Shown here piece after piece: positions 40,965-50,531 of a stretch of DNA of 64,000 nucleotides (its first letter is position 1; the number at the start of each line of letters is the position of its first letter). The position numbers were made by a program, and so were the translations under genes. This DNA is from Bartonella sp. A05 (GTDB lineage Bacteria; Pseudomonadota; Alphaproteobacteria; Rhizobiales; Rhizobiaceae). The notes under the pieces were generated by a model. The model worked only from the letters and a program-made list of their open reading frames with translations, did not search any database and was not told the origin of the DNA. The DNA lies in assembly GCF_026930145.1 (NCBI RefSeq), contig NZ_JANHOJ010000002.1:62001-126000 (forward strand), given 5' to 3'.

Positions 40965-43079
40965 ATGCGCGCATTTTCTGTTTATTTTTTTGTCACAATC
41001 TTTACTGCGCTGCCATTCATAAAAGCAATTTTATTCCCAAGTGCATTTGCACAACCAATCTTTTTACCTGAAAAAGCTCCGATTCCCTCGGCTCGCCCGC
41101 GCATCTTTGCAACGACAGAAAAAACAAAAAATTCATTTGAGCCTGTTTACACTATACCATCTAGTGAAACCACTATCAGCAATGCTATTTCACTCAAGCA
41201 ACTTAAAGACGGCCTAAATGCTCTTTCAAACAAGAATATTATAAAAACGATAGCTATTCGTAATTCAATGGCAAAACATAGCCTTGATCGCCATATTTTA
41301 ACATGGGCAATCAGCACATCAAACCAAACCAACATACCAAGTTCTGAAATATCGAATGCAATCAACGAATTAAAAGGCTGGCCCGGCAGAACCATCATGC
41401 AACACAACGCTGAGCGTTCTTTTGTTAATGAAACCACTTCTGCAAAAGCGATCATTCAAAAATTTGCTCATCATTCCCCTCGCACAGCACAAGGTATGGC
41501 TGCACTGGCTCAAGCACTTATTACAACCGGACAAATCACCCGTGCACGCCAAATTATTGCACCGTGGTGGCATAAAGCGAAGCTCAACGAAAAAGAAGAA
41601 GAGCTTATTCTTAAAAATGCAGGTTCTGCATTAGAGTCTATCGATCATCTGAAACGCATGAAGACTATGCTTTATGCGCTTCGTATCGACTCAGCCAGAC
41701 GCATTGCTTCACTCGCTCGTGCTCAATCCCTTTTTGATGCTTTTGCAGCAGTTGAACGAAATGATCCTAAATCTGCACAAAAATTACAAGCTGTCCATAA
41801 ATCATGGAAGAATGATCCTCTTTTACTGTTTGCTCAAATTCGCTATCTTCGGCGAACAGAGCAATACAGTGCCGCAGTAAAACTCATAATGAAAGCACCA
41901 CAAGATGCAAAAAGTCTTATTAATCCTGATGCATGGTGGATAGAACGACGTGCTCTTTCTCGCGAAATGCTCGATCTTAATAAACCTAAAATCGCTTATC
42001 AACTCGCTGCAAACCACATCAGTATCACACCCTCATTAGCAATTGATGCCGAATTCCATGCAGGCTGGTATGCACTACGATTTCTTCATGAACCTAAATT
42101 AGCAATGCGTCATTTTTCGCGTATTCCTCAACTCGCTTCAGCACCCCTTTCATTATCCCGCGGCTATTATTGGATAGGACGAGCAGCAGAAACCTTAGGT
42201 GAACACAAAAATGCTCAGCATTATTTCCATCGTGCCGCCCATTTTAACGCAACTTATTATGGTCAATTAGCAGCTTCACGGCTTAACCAGAAAAAACTCG
42301 AAGTTCTTTTTCCAAAACCAACAACTGTCGAACGACAACGTTTCAGCACACGAAAAACTGTTCAAGCGATTCAACGGCTTGAAGCTATCGGCTACGCTCA
42401 TTTTGCTAAAATTCTTTACAGAGAACTTGGAAAAAAAATAGACAGCCCTGGCGAATTAGCTCTTCTAGCTGTTATGGCAGAAAAAAATAGTGATTATTAT
42501 ACGAGCCTAAAAATCGGTAAAACAGCTGTTTTTCAAGGCAAAAAAGTTGGTGCACTTTCTCACCCTATCGGTGCTATTCCAATATCTGCCAATCTTTCGG
42601 CAACAGGAAAAGCACTCGTGTATGCCATTGCACGCCAAGAAAGTGAATTTAATCCTACAGCCACATCAAAAGCAGGCGCGCAAGGAATTTTACAATTACT
42701 GCCTACGACAGCAAAAAAACTCGCAAATAAACATTCAATCGCATGGTCACAGCAAAAATTCAGAAATGACGCAAGTTATAACGCTATGCTAGGTGCTCAT
42801 TTTCTAAATGAACAATTAGAACGCTTTAACGGATCTTATATCTTGGCTTTTATCGGTTATAATGCAGGCCCTCGTCGTGTCAACGAATGGATAGAACGCT
42901 ATGGAGATCCTAGAGGACAATCTCTTGAAAAAGTCATCGATTGGATTGAACGCATCCCCTATACAGAAACCCGTAACTACGTGATGCGTGTCATGGAAAA
43001 TTATGGCGTTTACAAAGCTCGTCTCATTGGAATAACAGATATTAAAGCTGACCTTGTTTTAGGACACCCAAAACAATAA
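40965..43079 (+). CDS. Soluble lytic murein transglycosylase (Slt-type)
   Basis: It cleaves peptidoglycan in the periplasm. A signal peptide (hydrophobic core at about 5-25, likely cleavage after AFA near residue 29) precedes a long helical repeat region (about 80-540). The SLT domain follows with catalytic Glu in ARQESEFNPTA, GAQGILQLLPTTA and FIGYNAGPRRV. The 704-residue length and layout match E. coli Slt70. It lies divergent from dapA and converges on tonB. Confidence 0.93.
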   Translation: MRAFSVYFFVTIFTALPFIKAILFPSAFAQPIFLPEKAPIPSARPRIFATTEKTKNSFEPVYTIPSSETTISNAISLKQLKDGLNALSNKNIIKTIAIRNSMAKHSLDRHILTWAISTSNQTNIPSSEISNAINELKGWPGRTIMQHNAERSFVNETTSAKAIIQKFAHHSPRTAQGMAALAQALITTGQITRARQIIAPWWHKAKLNEKEEELILKNAGSALESIDHLKRMKTMLYALRIDSARRIASLARAQSLFDAFAAVERNDPKSAQKLQAVHKSWKNDPLLLFAQIRYLRRTEQYSAAVKLIMKAPQDAKSLINPDAWWIERRALSREMLDLNKPKIAYQLAANHISITPSLAIDAEFHAGWYALRFLHEPKLAMRHFSRIPQLASAPLSLSRGYYWIGRAAETLGEHKNAQHYFHRAAHFNATYYGQLAASRLNQKKLEVLFPKPTTVERQRFSTRKTVQAIQRLEAIGYAHFAKILYRELGKKIDSPGELALLAVMAEKNSDYYTSLKIGKTAVFQGKKVGALSHPIGAIPISANLSATGKALVYAIARQESEFNPTATSKAGAQGILQLLPTTAKKLANKHSIAWSQQKFRNDASYNAMLGAHFLNEQLERFNGSYILAFIGYNAGPRRVNEWIERYGDPRGQSLEKVIDWIERIPYTETRNYVMRVMENYGVYKARLIGITDIKADLVLGHPKQ

Positions 43080-43260
43080 GAATCCAATGCATTAAAAAGC
43101 ACTTTTTTATCTTAGCTTTCACAAACCATAGATTATAACAATATAAAATCAAAAATGTGAAAACTAAATCTTAAAAAATCCTGCATAGATAAAATCTGCT
43201 TACTTCGAAAAAACATCAAAAAACTTTAACCGAACCTTTTTTGTCAACAACACACAAAAA

Positions 43261-43986
43261 TCAACTAAATATCAAGGAGACTCTAATCGTTTTGTTAACC
43301 ATGGAAAGTGGAGGTGGAGGAAAAACACCAACACGTTGTAGCACTTCCATAGCTAACCGATCAAGCTCTGGATCACCAGAAGAAAGCGCAATTCGGCCAG
43401 CAAAAATATTGCCTTGTTCATGCACTCTGAATTCTAACTGCACTGTTCCTTTTACATTACTGGTACGCTGATCCACAACATAATTTTTTTGTCTTTCTAA
43501 TTGCTCCTGCACCTTTGCCACCCACTGCGCTAATAACGCATTATTTTCTACACTTCTAACAGCAGATGAACGCGCAATTTTTTCCTTATACTGCTTAGCG
43601 ACGGGCTTCGGTAAGATTTTTGGTGGAAGAGATTTTTTCAAAGGTTTTGGTGCTATAAAATCATTTTTTTCTACAATATGAGACTCTTCTGGCTGTAGCT
43701 TTTCTAGTTCCGGCTCCTCTGATTCCAATTCCTCCAGTTTTGACTCCTCTAGTTCTAGCACCTCGGGTTGCGACTCCTCTAGTTGCTGTTCTTCTAAAGT
43801 TGTATCAACATTGGGATGTATAATTTCTTCCGCAAAAGTTAACATAACCACCGGTGCAAGCGTACCACCACTTACACCAGCATTCTGAAAATAAAAGAGT
43901 GCCCCCAACGCGATATGTAAAGAGAAAGCGCCAACAAATGCACCTATCCACAAAGTTGCTAACCGCTCAATATTCGTACAATTCAT
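43261..43986 (-). CDS. tonB: TonB energy-transducing protein
   Basis: TonB passes proton-motive energy from ExbBD to outer-membrane receptors. I start at the ATG at 43986 (241 residues); the TTG at 44016 is an alternative. One N-terminal anchor helix (about 9-33) is followed by a Glu/Leu/Ser-rich region of short repeats (about 60-115) where many TonBs are Pro-rich. A short PKPLKKSLPPKILPKP segment and a C-terminal TonB domain (about 165-241) come next. It is divergent from hutA, so it most likely serves haemin uptake. Confidence 0.9.
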   Translation of the reverse strand: MNCTNIERLATLWIGAFVGAFSLHIALGALFYFQNAGVSGGTLAPVVMLTFAEEIIHPNVDTTLEEQQLEESQPEVLELEESKLEELESEEPELEKLQPEESHIVEKNDFIAPKPLKKSLPPKILPKPVAKQYKEKIARSSAVRSVENNALLAQWVAKVQEQLERQKNYVVDQRTSNVKGTVQLEFRVHEQGNIFAGRIALSSGDPELDRLAMEVLQRVGVFPPPPLSMVNKTIRVSLIFS

Positions 43987-44030
43987 AATTTCTATTTTAC
44001 CATATTCTAAGCTCAATTTGGTGTTTAGTT

Positions 44031-44059
44031 CTATTAAAACAGGCTATTTTTAGATTCAA
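44031..44059 (-). promoter_or_regulatory. Candidate tonB promoter
   Basis: On the minus strand TTGAAT (44054-44059) and TAATAG (44031-44036) are separated by exactly 17 bases, a reasonable sigma-70 pattern. Transcription would begin roughly 40 bases before the ATG at 43986. This is read by eye only. Confidence 0.4.
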
Positions 44060-44130
44060 CTTTTTTCTTGACTGTTTTTATCATGTTTAATATGTTGCCC
44101 ACGTATTGACATAAAATCATTACCGCTCAG

Positions 44131-44154
44131 CTTGCTGATTTATAAATCAGCAAG
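44131..44154. promoter_or_regulatory. Perfect 24-bp palindrome, candidate operator for tonB/hutA
   Basis: CTTGCTGATTTA is followed at once by its exact reverse complement, with no spacer. It lies between divergent tonB and hutA, 68 bases before the hutA ATG. No T-tract follows, so a terminator is unlikely. The likeliest role is a dimeric repressor site for haem- or iron-responsive control (Irr, RirA or Fur type). Bartonella hut genes are known to be haem-responsive, but I cannot match this sequence to a published box. Confidence 0.55.
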
Positions 44155-44221
44155 TTAAGCGTTTTTATTTATGGAATTTTACACCGTGCGGGAGGTGTTT
44201 AAGAAAAGGTTATGATGTGTT

Positions 44222-46441
44222 ATGCGAATAAAACGCAAGAATATCTATAAAAGCTGTGTAGCTTTAAGTGTGTTACCAATTTGTATTCCCTCATTTGTTT
44301 TTGCACAGGGGCATACTAAAAGTGCCATTACTGAACTTAAACCGATCGTAATTGAAGGAAAAAAAGCAAGCGTTTTGGATAAGGTAACGGTTTTAACCGA
44401 TCGTAAAACCGCTCAAGATCTAAACAAAAAACAAATAGATGACATTCGCGATATTAGTCGTCTTAACCCATCGGTAGCTTACAATTCGAATAATGATAGT
44501 TTTGTCATTCGTGGTCTAGATGCCAATCGTGTTTTAGCAACGATAGATGGCATTCATCTTCCTTGGACTAACGACGGGGTACGTGGCATTAAAGGTGGCA
44601 GTTCGATGTTTGACCTTAATGCACTTTCCACATTTGATGTCGTACAGGGATCAGATTCAAGTCTTTACGGCTCTGGTGCATTGGGTGGCGTTGTTGCTTT
44701 GCGTACCCTTAATCCTGAGGATCTGATTCCTGAAGGGAAAAAATGGGGCGGTTTCGTAAAGGGCAGTTACAGCTCCGTTGATAACAATTTGCGTATAGAT
44801 CAAGCTCTTGCAGTACGTACTAATCAAACTTTTCTGCTTTTCCAAGGATCTCGTGCGGTAGGTAACCAACGTGAAAATATGGGAACTATAGAGGGATATG
44901 GAAATGCGCGTACGCGTGCAAACCCTCTTAACTTTAATCAAGATAATTTGCTTTTTAAAATTAACCAGTATTTTGATGACAATCACAAACTCAGTTTTAC
45001 AGCAGAACGCTTTAATTATGATAAAGATATGCATACGTTAAATGCTTCTACATCCTATTATCTTCCGGGTTCTGTTTATGATAAGAATAATAAACGCCGT
45101 GAACGTTTGTCTCTTTCGTACAATTATGATGGAAATGGGGATGCTGTTGTTGATGCATTACACTGGCAAATTTACTGGCAAAAGCAATCGAAGAATAACA
45201 TTACGAATGCATACCGTGTGAAAGCTCCACTAGGAGATTATTCTAGGGATAATATTCTCAAGGATCAGAATTATGGCTTAAATATTAGTGGTCTTAAGAA
45301 AGTTAATAAAGATAATATAAGCCATTCATTAAAGTTCGCTACCCATATTTTTGCATCTCAATTCCATCAATATGCAACTGGTAAAGATAATTGTTATCTG
45401 AATTTGAAAGAGAATATGGCGGGATGTGCTTTTTTACACACAAATCGATCTGATGCGCCAGACACGAATAGCCGTGGTTTTGGCTTAGCTTTCGAAGATG
45501 AAATTGGTTTTTCAAATAATCGTTTTCGTATTACGCCCGGCATCCGCTATGATTGGTATGCGCATATACCTCAAGATACACCTTCTTATAAAAAATTTTA
45601 TTACGACAAGATAGTAGGTTCTGAGAAAGGACAATCTCTAGAAAATAGTGCTTCACGTTTTTCTCCTAAGTTACGTATGGAATGGAATATGCGTAATCAA
45701 GTTGTTCTTTATGCGCAATGGGCACAGGCCTTCCGTGCGCCGAGCGTCTCAGAACTTTATCTCATTTACGTCAATCCTACTAATTATTATGCAGCTGGGA
45801 ATCCTAATCTTAAACCGGAAACCAGTAACGGATATGATTTCGGTGTAAAATATGGAAATGCAAATTTCGGTGGTTCTGTCAGTGCTTTTATAAATCAGTA
45901 TAAAAACTTCATTGACACCATAGATAAAGGATCATCAAGAGAATTTCGGTTCTCGCGTCAGCATTATATAAACCGTCAAAATGTACGTATTTCCGGCATT
46001 GAAGCAAAAACGCATTTGAAGCTCAGTAATGGTTTGCATGGTCATTTATCCCTTGCTTACGCACACGGAAAAGATCTTGATAAAGATGAATATCTCAACT
46101 CAATTCCAGCGTTTAAAACAATTATTGGATTGGGGTATGCAAAGGCAACTTGGGGAGCAGATGTCGTATTGAATTTAGCTGCCAAGCGTGAAAATGTAGG
46201 CAAAAAATCCGATTATGCAAAAGCTCCAGGCTACGCTGTAGTGGATGTGTTAAGCTGGTGGAAGCCTCTTGGTGAAAACGGTCTTGTTATCAGGGCTGGT
46301 GTTTATAACATTTTCAATCAGAAATATTGGAATGCGGTCGATCTTCCTTCATCCGCTCCTCGTGGTGCATCACCACAGTATAAGGATTATTTCAGCCAGC
46401 CTGGTCGTAACTTCAAGATATCGCTTATGAAAAAATTCTGA
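44222..46441 (+). CDS. hutA: TonB-dependent haemin receptor HutA
   Basis: HutA is the outer-membrane haem receptor. A signal peptide (to about residue 29, SFVFA) precedes a plug domain (about 50-165, with SDSSLYGSGALGGVV) and a long beta-barrel ending in Phe (LMKKF). The FRAP motif (AFRAPSVSELY) and the following NPNLKPE are the signatures of haem receptors, with a His-containing stretch between some strands. The 739 residues fit the family. It opens the five-gene uptake run and is divergent from tonB. Confidence 0.93.
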   Translation: MRIKRKNIYKSCVALSVLPICIPSFVFAQGHTKSAITELKPIVIEGKKASVLDKVTVLTDRKTAQDLNKKQIDDIRDISRLNPSVAYNSNNDSFVIRGLDANRVLATIDGIHLPWTNDGVRGIKGGSSMFDLNALSTFDVVQGSDSSLYGSGALGGVVALRTLNPEDLIPEGKKWGGFVKGSYSSVDNNLRIDQALAVRTNQTFLLFQGSRAVGNQRENMGTIEGYGNARTRANPLNFNQDNLLFKINQYFDDNHKLSFTAERFNYDKDMHTLNASTSYYLPGSVYDKNNKRRERLSLSYNYDGNGDAVVDALHWQIYWQKQSKNNITNAYRVKAPLGDYSRDNILKDQNYGLNISGLKKVNKDNISHSLKFATHIFASQFHQYATGKDNCYLNLKENMAGCAFLHTNRSDAPDTNSRGFGLAFEDEIGFSNNRFRITPGIRYDWYAHIPQDTPSYKKFYYDKIVGSEKGQSLENSASRFSPKLRMEWNMRNQVVLYAQWAQAFRAPSVSELYLIYVNPTNYYAAGNPNLKPETSNGYDFGVKYGNANFGGSVSAFINQYKNFIDTIDKGSSREFRFSRQHYINRQNVRISGIEAKTHLKLSNGLHGHLSLAYAHGKDLDKDEYLNSIPAFKTIIGLGYAKATWGADVVLNLAAKRENVGKKSDYAKAPGYAVVDVLSWWKPLGENGLVIRAGVYNIFNQKYWNAVDLPSSAPRGASPQYKDYFSQPGRNFKISLMKKF

Positions 46442-46545
46442 CCATTTTTGTAGGCATTCACCAAGTTGAAAGAGGTGTATTGATAAAAAGATGAACTATC
46501 CAGTATTGATTTTAGACCTCTTTTATTTGTAGCGGGGGTTTGTTT

Positions 46546-46589
46546 AGTAATCGGTGGAATGATTATAAACAATGATTCAGCCGATTACT
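46546..46589 (+). promoter_or_regulatory. Stem-loop between hutA and hemS
   Basis: AGTAATCGG (46546-46554) pairs with CCGATTACT (46581-46589). The inner flanks (GGAAT / ATTCAG) extend the pairing partly. It stands about 40 bases before the hemS start and has no T-tract, so it may be an RNA processing or stability element, or a regulatory site. The function is unknown. Confidence 0.4.
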
Positions 46590-46629
46590 GTAAGATTATA
46601 CAATTTGGAAAATAACATAAGGAAACCCC

Positions 46630-47673
46630 GTGTCTTACTCAGCTGAAATGATTCTTCGTTTGCGTGAAGAAAAAAAAGAAATGCGCAATCGGGATTTTGC
46701 TGCTTCAATTGGTATATCTGAAGCAGAATTTATTGCTGCCTATTGCTCAATAGGAAAAGCAAAAAGATTACAAGCTAATGTTACCGCTCTTCTTGAAAAT
46801 GCTCCTAAAGTGGGAGAAGTTATGGCGTTGACACGTAATGAGGGTGCTGTTCATGAGAAAACGGGACATTTTGAGAATATTATTTATGATCAGCATGTTC
46901 CTCTGACACTTGGTGAAATTGATTTACGTATTTTCCCAAAGCAATGGAAATTTGGTTTTGAATACGAAATGACTGTTTTGGGAAAATCTATGAAAAGTCT
47001 GCAATTTTTTGATCAGCATGGTGTTGCCATCTTTAAAATTTTCTCCCAAGATGCAACGAATATGAATGAATGGAATATCCTTGTTGAAAAATTGCTTAAT
47101 GATGATCAATCATCTGTTCTAGATGTTTTACCTTCCCTTGCCCCAATCCAGAATGATGCAATGGAAGTAGACTTTAGAGAACTCCGGGATCGTTTGCAGA
47201 AAACATCTAATATGTCTCAATTGCGTGCAATTTTCTCTGAATTCAAAGTGAGGCAACATGATGTTGCAAAGCATATTGCAAATGAATTTACTGATGAATT
47301 GCAAAGAGAATCTGTTGATGTTATGCTGAATAAAGTTTTACAACAAGACATACCAATTACGTGTATTGTTGGTAATAAAGGTTGTATTCAAAAATTTGCT
47401 GGGAAAGTAGAAAGCGTTAAGTCAATGGGGCCTTGGATCAATATTCTTAATCAAAAATTCCACCTGCATTTACTCGTTTCAGAAATCGACAAAGTACAAC
47501 GTGTTCGTAAGCCTACCCATGATAATTATATCAGTGCATTGGAAGCTTTTGATAGAAATGGTGAAATGGTTATTCAGTTCTTTAGCATGCAACAGAAGAA
47601 CGAAAGAGAAAGAGAAGACTGGCGCTCTTTATTAGATAATTTACCTTTATACCAAGAAACAGCCGTTGCTTAA
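46630..47673 (+). CDS. hemS: Haemin-binding/degrading protein HemS
   Basis: HemS-family proteins bind imported haem in the cytoplasm and, in several species, degrade it. The 347-residue protein is a tandem duplication with two similar halves (about 1-170 and 180-347); FFDQHGVAIFKIFS and AFDRNGEMVIQFFS are matching blocks. The start is GTG at 46630 with AAGGAAA 5 bases upstream. It lies between hutA and hutB. Confidence 0.92.
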   Translation: MSYSAEMILRLREEKKEMRNRDFAASIGISEAEFIAAYCSIGKAKRLQANVTALLENAPKVGEVMALTRNEGAVHEKTGHFENIIYDQHVPLTLGEIDLRIFPKQWKFGFEYEMTVLGKSMKSLQFFDQHGVAIFKIFSQDATNMNEWNILVEKLLNDDQSSVLDVLPSLAPIQNDAMEVDFRELRDRLQKTSNMSQLRAIFSEFKVRQHDVAKHIANEFTDELQRESVDVMLNKVLQQDIPITCIVGNKGCIQKFAGKVESVKSMGPWINILNQKFHLHLLVSEIDKVQRVRKPTHDNYISALEAFDRNGEMVIQFFSMQQKNEREREDWRSLLDNLPLYQETAVA

Positions 47674-47688
47674 AAGGATAGGCTAGAT

Positions 47689-48606
47689 ATGTTTGCATCT
47701 CTTTTGCATAGACTATCCAGCTTTTCCCTTATCTGTGCACTGCTCTTCTGCACTTGTTGTTTTCAACAAGCGATCGCTGAACAGACGACTTGTTTTTCTA
47801 AAAATGCGCGTATTGTTTCTATTGGGGGAGCTCTCACAGAAATTGTCTATGCATTAGGAGCCCAAGATCAGCTTATTGCCCGAGACAGTACAAGTATGTA
47901 TCCGCAGGAAGCGCTCAAACTTCCTGTTCTGGGGTATATGCGTGCTCTTTCGCCAGAAGGTGTTTTATCTCTTTCTCCAGAGTGTATATTGCTTATTGAA
48001 GGAAGCGGCCCTCATTCAACCGTTGATATCCTTAGAAAAACGTCAATACCTATGGTGTTTGTTCCAGAAGATTTTTCTCGTGAAAATGTTATAGAAAAAA
48101 TTCGTTTTGTCGGTAAGGCTCTTGGCCGAGAAGAACAAGCAGCCGTATTGATTGAAAAAGTAAATCAGAGTTTTATAGATAATGATGCTCTTTTAGCAAA
48201 GGTAACTAAGCCAAAAAGTGTTCTTTTTGTTATGTCAATACAAAATGGACGCGTCATGGCATCTGGAATAGGAACAGCCGCCAACGGTATGATAGAACTT
48301 GCAGGTGGTATCAATGCGATCTCTAACTTTAAAGGTTACAAGCTTTTAAATAATGAGGCGCTGCTAAACGCAAATCCCGACGTTATTTTGCTTATGGACT
48401 ATCGCGGAAATTCAGAAAAAATGGATCAACTTTTAGCTGTACCAGCAATCAAAGCAACAGCTGCAGCGAAAAATCATGCTATTAAACAAGTGGATATCAT
48501 GTATCTTTTAGGGTTTGGTCCCCGTACTGCAGATGCTGCAAAAGATATGATTCGTATGCTTTATTACACAGATGAAACTGTAAACGTTGAGAAAGATGAC
48601 AGATAA
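47689..48606 (+). CDS. hutB: Haem ABC transporter substrate-binding protein HutB/HmuT
   Basis: This is the periplasmic haem carrier. A signal peptide (core about 10-25, cleavage near AIAEQ at ~31) is followed by a class III binding-protein fold. IVSIGGALTEIVYALGA is the N-terminal signature, RDSTSMYP carries the Tyr used for haem in HmuT, and VLGYMRALSPEGVL and MIELAGG are also typical. The 305 residues fit. AAGGA precedes the ATG, and the end overlaps hutC by 11 bases. Confidence 0.93.
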   Translation: MFASLLHRLSSFSLICALLFCTCCFQQAIAEQTTCFSKNARIVSIGGALTEIVYALGAQDQLIARDSTSMYPQEALKLPVLGYMRALSPEGVLSLSPECILLIEGSGPHSTVDILRKTSIPMVFVPEDFSRENVIEKIRFVGKALGREEQAAVLIEKVNQSFIDNDALLAKVTKPKSVLFVMSIQNGRVMASGIGTAANGMIELAGGINAISNFKGYKLLNNEALLNANPDVILLMDYRGNSEKMDQLLAVPAIKATAAAKNHAIKQVDIMYLLGFGPRTADAAKDMIRMLYYTDETVNVEKDDR

Positions 48607-49681
48607 TATTTCTATAGTTCATACATCTCATGTAAAAGACAAGCATACCTGTCGAAAAAAAATTGTATTATGTAGTTTAGTTGTATTTTTTATCTTCAGT
48701 GTAATTTTTGGGTTACTGAGTGGTGCATCTAATGTTTCTCTCGTTAAGCTCATTCATATACTTCTTACGCAAGATTTTGCGGTAAGCAGTAAAACCCGTG
48801 ATTATCTTGTATTTATCGACATACGGCTACCTCGTGTTATCTTAGGATTACTGATTGGTGCAGCTTTAGCTGTTTCTGGCGTTCTTATGCAAGGACTTTT
48901 CCGTAATCCTCTTGCCGATCCTGGAATCGTAGGCGTGTCAACGGGTGCAAGTCTTGGTGCTATCTTAGCAATTGTTATCGGCTTTACTTTTCCTGCTTTT
49001 CTTGCACCTTTTCTAGAATCTTATAAAGTTATGATAGGTGCTTTTTGGGGCGGGCTTTTAACAACAATTATTCTCTATACAATCGCAACGCATCATAGTT
49101 GTACTTCTATTGCAACAATGCTTCTTGCAGGTATTGCCATTAGTGCTTTAAGTGGAGCTATTGTCGGTATTTTAATTTTTATCGCCAATGACCAACAGTT
49201 GCGTGATATTACTTTCTGGAATCTTGGTTCTCTTGCTGGTGCAACATGGTTAAAAGTTTGGCTCATTTTACCTTTTGTTTGGATTGGTCTTCTTTTTGCT
49301 CCCTTTTTATCACACGCATTGAATGCGCTTACTCTTGGGGAAGCTGTTGCCAGCCATATTGGTTTTCATATTCAAAGAATTAAAAATATTGTTATTCTCC
49401 TTGTTGCACTCATGTGCGGTGGAGCAGTTGCTATCAGCGGTGGTATTGGTTTTATTGGCATTGTTGTCCCACATATTTTGCGTCTTCTTATGGGATCTGA
49501 TCACCGCTATCTCATTCCTTGCTCTGCTCTTCTAGGTGCAGCATTGCTTATTTTTGCCGATACATTTGCCCGCTTTATTGTTGCACCTGCAGAATTGCCA
49601 ATAGGCATTGTTACTGCACTCTTTGGTTCGCCATTTTTCCTTTGGATTCTTATAAACCGACGAGGAACAAACTTTTCATGA
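48596..49681 (+). CDS. hutC: Haem ABC transporter permease HutC/HmuU
   Basis: This is a FecCD/BtuC-type permease with about nine to ten membrane helices over 361 residues. The RLPRVILGLLIGAALAVSG segment and the LADPGIVGVSTGA and GFIGIVVPHILR motifs are diagnostic. I start at the ATG at 48596, within the end of hutB; an in-frame TTG at 48587 is possible. Its stop shares the ATGA of the hmuV start. Confidence 0.94.
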   Translation: MTDNISIVHTSHVKDKHTCRKKIVLCSLVVFFIFSVIFGLLSGASNVSLVKLIHILLTQDFAVSSKTRDYLVFIDIRLPRVILGLLIGAALAVSGVLMQGLFRNPLADPGIVGVSTGASLGAILAIVIGFTFPAFLAPFLESYKVMIGAFWGGLLTTIILYTIATHHSCTSIATMLLAGIAISALSGAIVGILIFIANDQQLRDITFWNLGSLAGATWLKVWLILPFVWIGLLFAPFLSHALNALTLGEAVASHIGFHIQRIKNIVILLVALMCGGAVAISGGIGFIGIVVPHILRLLMGSDHRYLIPCSALLGAALLIFADTFARFIVAPAELPIGIVTALFGSPFFLWILINRRGTNFS

Positions 49682-50490
49682 TTGAAGCAACAGATATCTG
49701 CGTTCAACGAGGGAAGGCATCTATTATCAATCACATTAATCTACGCATTAATAGTGGTGCTCTCACAGTTATAATTGGTCCAAATGGATCTGGAAAAAGT
49801 ACTTTTATCAAAGCGCTCAGTGGAGAACTTCCCTACAGTGGAAAAATGACATTAAATGGTCATGATATTATTCAGACAAAAGCTTCTCAAATGGCGCTGA
49901 TGCGTGCAGTTTTACCACAATCAACAACGTTAGCATTTCCATTCTTGGTTCAAGAAGTGGTAAGGCTTGGTCTTTCTGTAAACAAACTTAATGTAACAAA
50001 AGCACAAGTACAAAATCTTTCTCAAATACACGATCTTCCCCAAAAGGCGTTAGAACGGGTTGGCTTAGCGAGCTATGGGAACCGATATTATCATCAATTA
50101 TCGGGTGGTGAACAAGCAAGAGTACAACTCGCCCGAGTACTTTGCCAAGTATGGGAGCCTGTTCACAACGGAATTCCTCGTTGGCTTATATTAGATGAGC
50201 CTACTGCTAATCTTGATATTCAATATCAGTTCATTGTCATGGATATAGCTCAAGACTTTGCCCTTCGTGGTGGTGGCGTTCTTGCTGTTTTACATGATCT
50301 TAATCTTGCTGCCTATTATGCTGATAAAATGATATTGCTTCAACAGGGGAGAATTTACTGTGAAGGAGACACCTCCTCTGTTTTGACAACGCAAAATCTA
50401 CGTGACGTTTATCATTGCCCCCTAACCGTTTCTGAAGTGCCAAAAACAGATGTTCCTTTTATATTACCGCAAACAATATCTCACCAGTAA
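49678..50490 (+). CDS. hmuV: Haem ABC transporter ATPase HmuV
   Basis: HmuV powers haem import through HutC. From the ATG at 49678 it has 270 residues: Walker A GPNGSGKST (about 34-42), signature LSGGEQARVQLARVL (about 141-155), Walker B WLILDEPTANLD (about 169-180) and the switch His in AVLHDLN. A longer frame from 49519 lies inside hutC and is rejected. The ATGA overlap with hutC supports coupling. Confidence 0.95.
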   Translation: MIEATDICVQRGKASIINHINLRINSGALTVIIGPNGSGKSTFIKALSGELPYSGKMTLNGHDIIQTKASQMALMRAVLPQSTTLAFPFLVQEVVRLGLSVNKLNVTKAQVQNLSQIHDLPQKALERVGLASYGNRYYHQLSGGEQARVQLARVLCQVWEPVHNGIPRWLILDEPTANLDIQYQFIVMDIAQDFALRGGGVLAVLHDLNLAAYYADKMILLQQGRIYCEGDTSSVLTTQNLRDVYHCPLTVSEVPKTDVPFILPQTISHQ

Positions 50491-50531
50491 CATAGTGCGT
50501 TTTTTTGAAATCTATTTGATAAAATTGAAGC

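Noticed and set aside
44657-45034. A 125-codon minus-strand frame
   Set aside because: It lies inside hutA on the opposite strand; hutA is complete with receptor motifs.
49519-50490. Longer HmuV frame with a Cys-rich N-terminal extension
   Set aside because: The added 53 residues are hutC read in another frame; the ATGA overlap at 49678 gives the normal ABC ATPase start.
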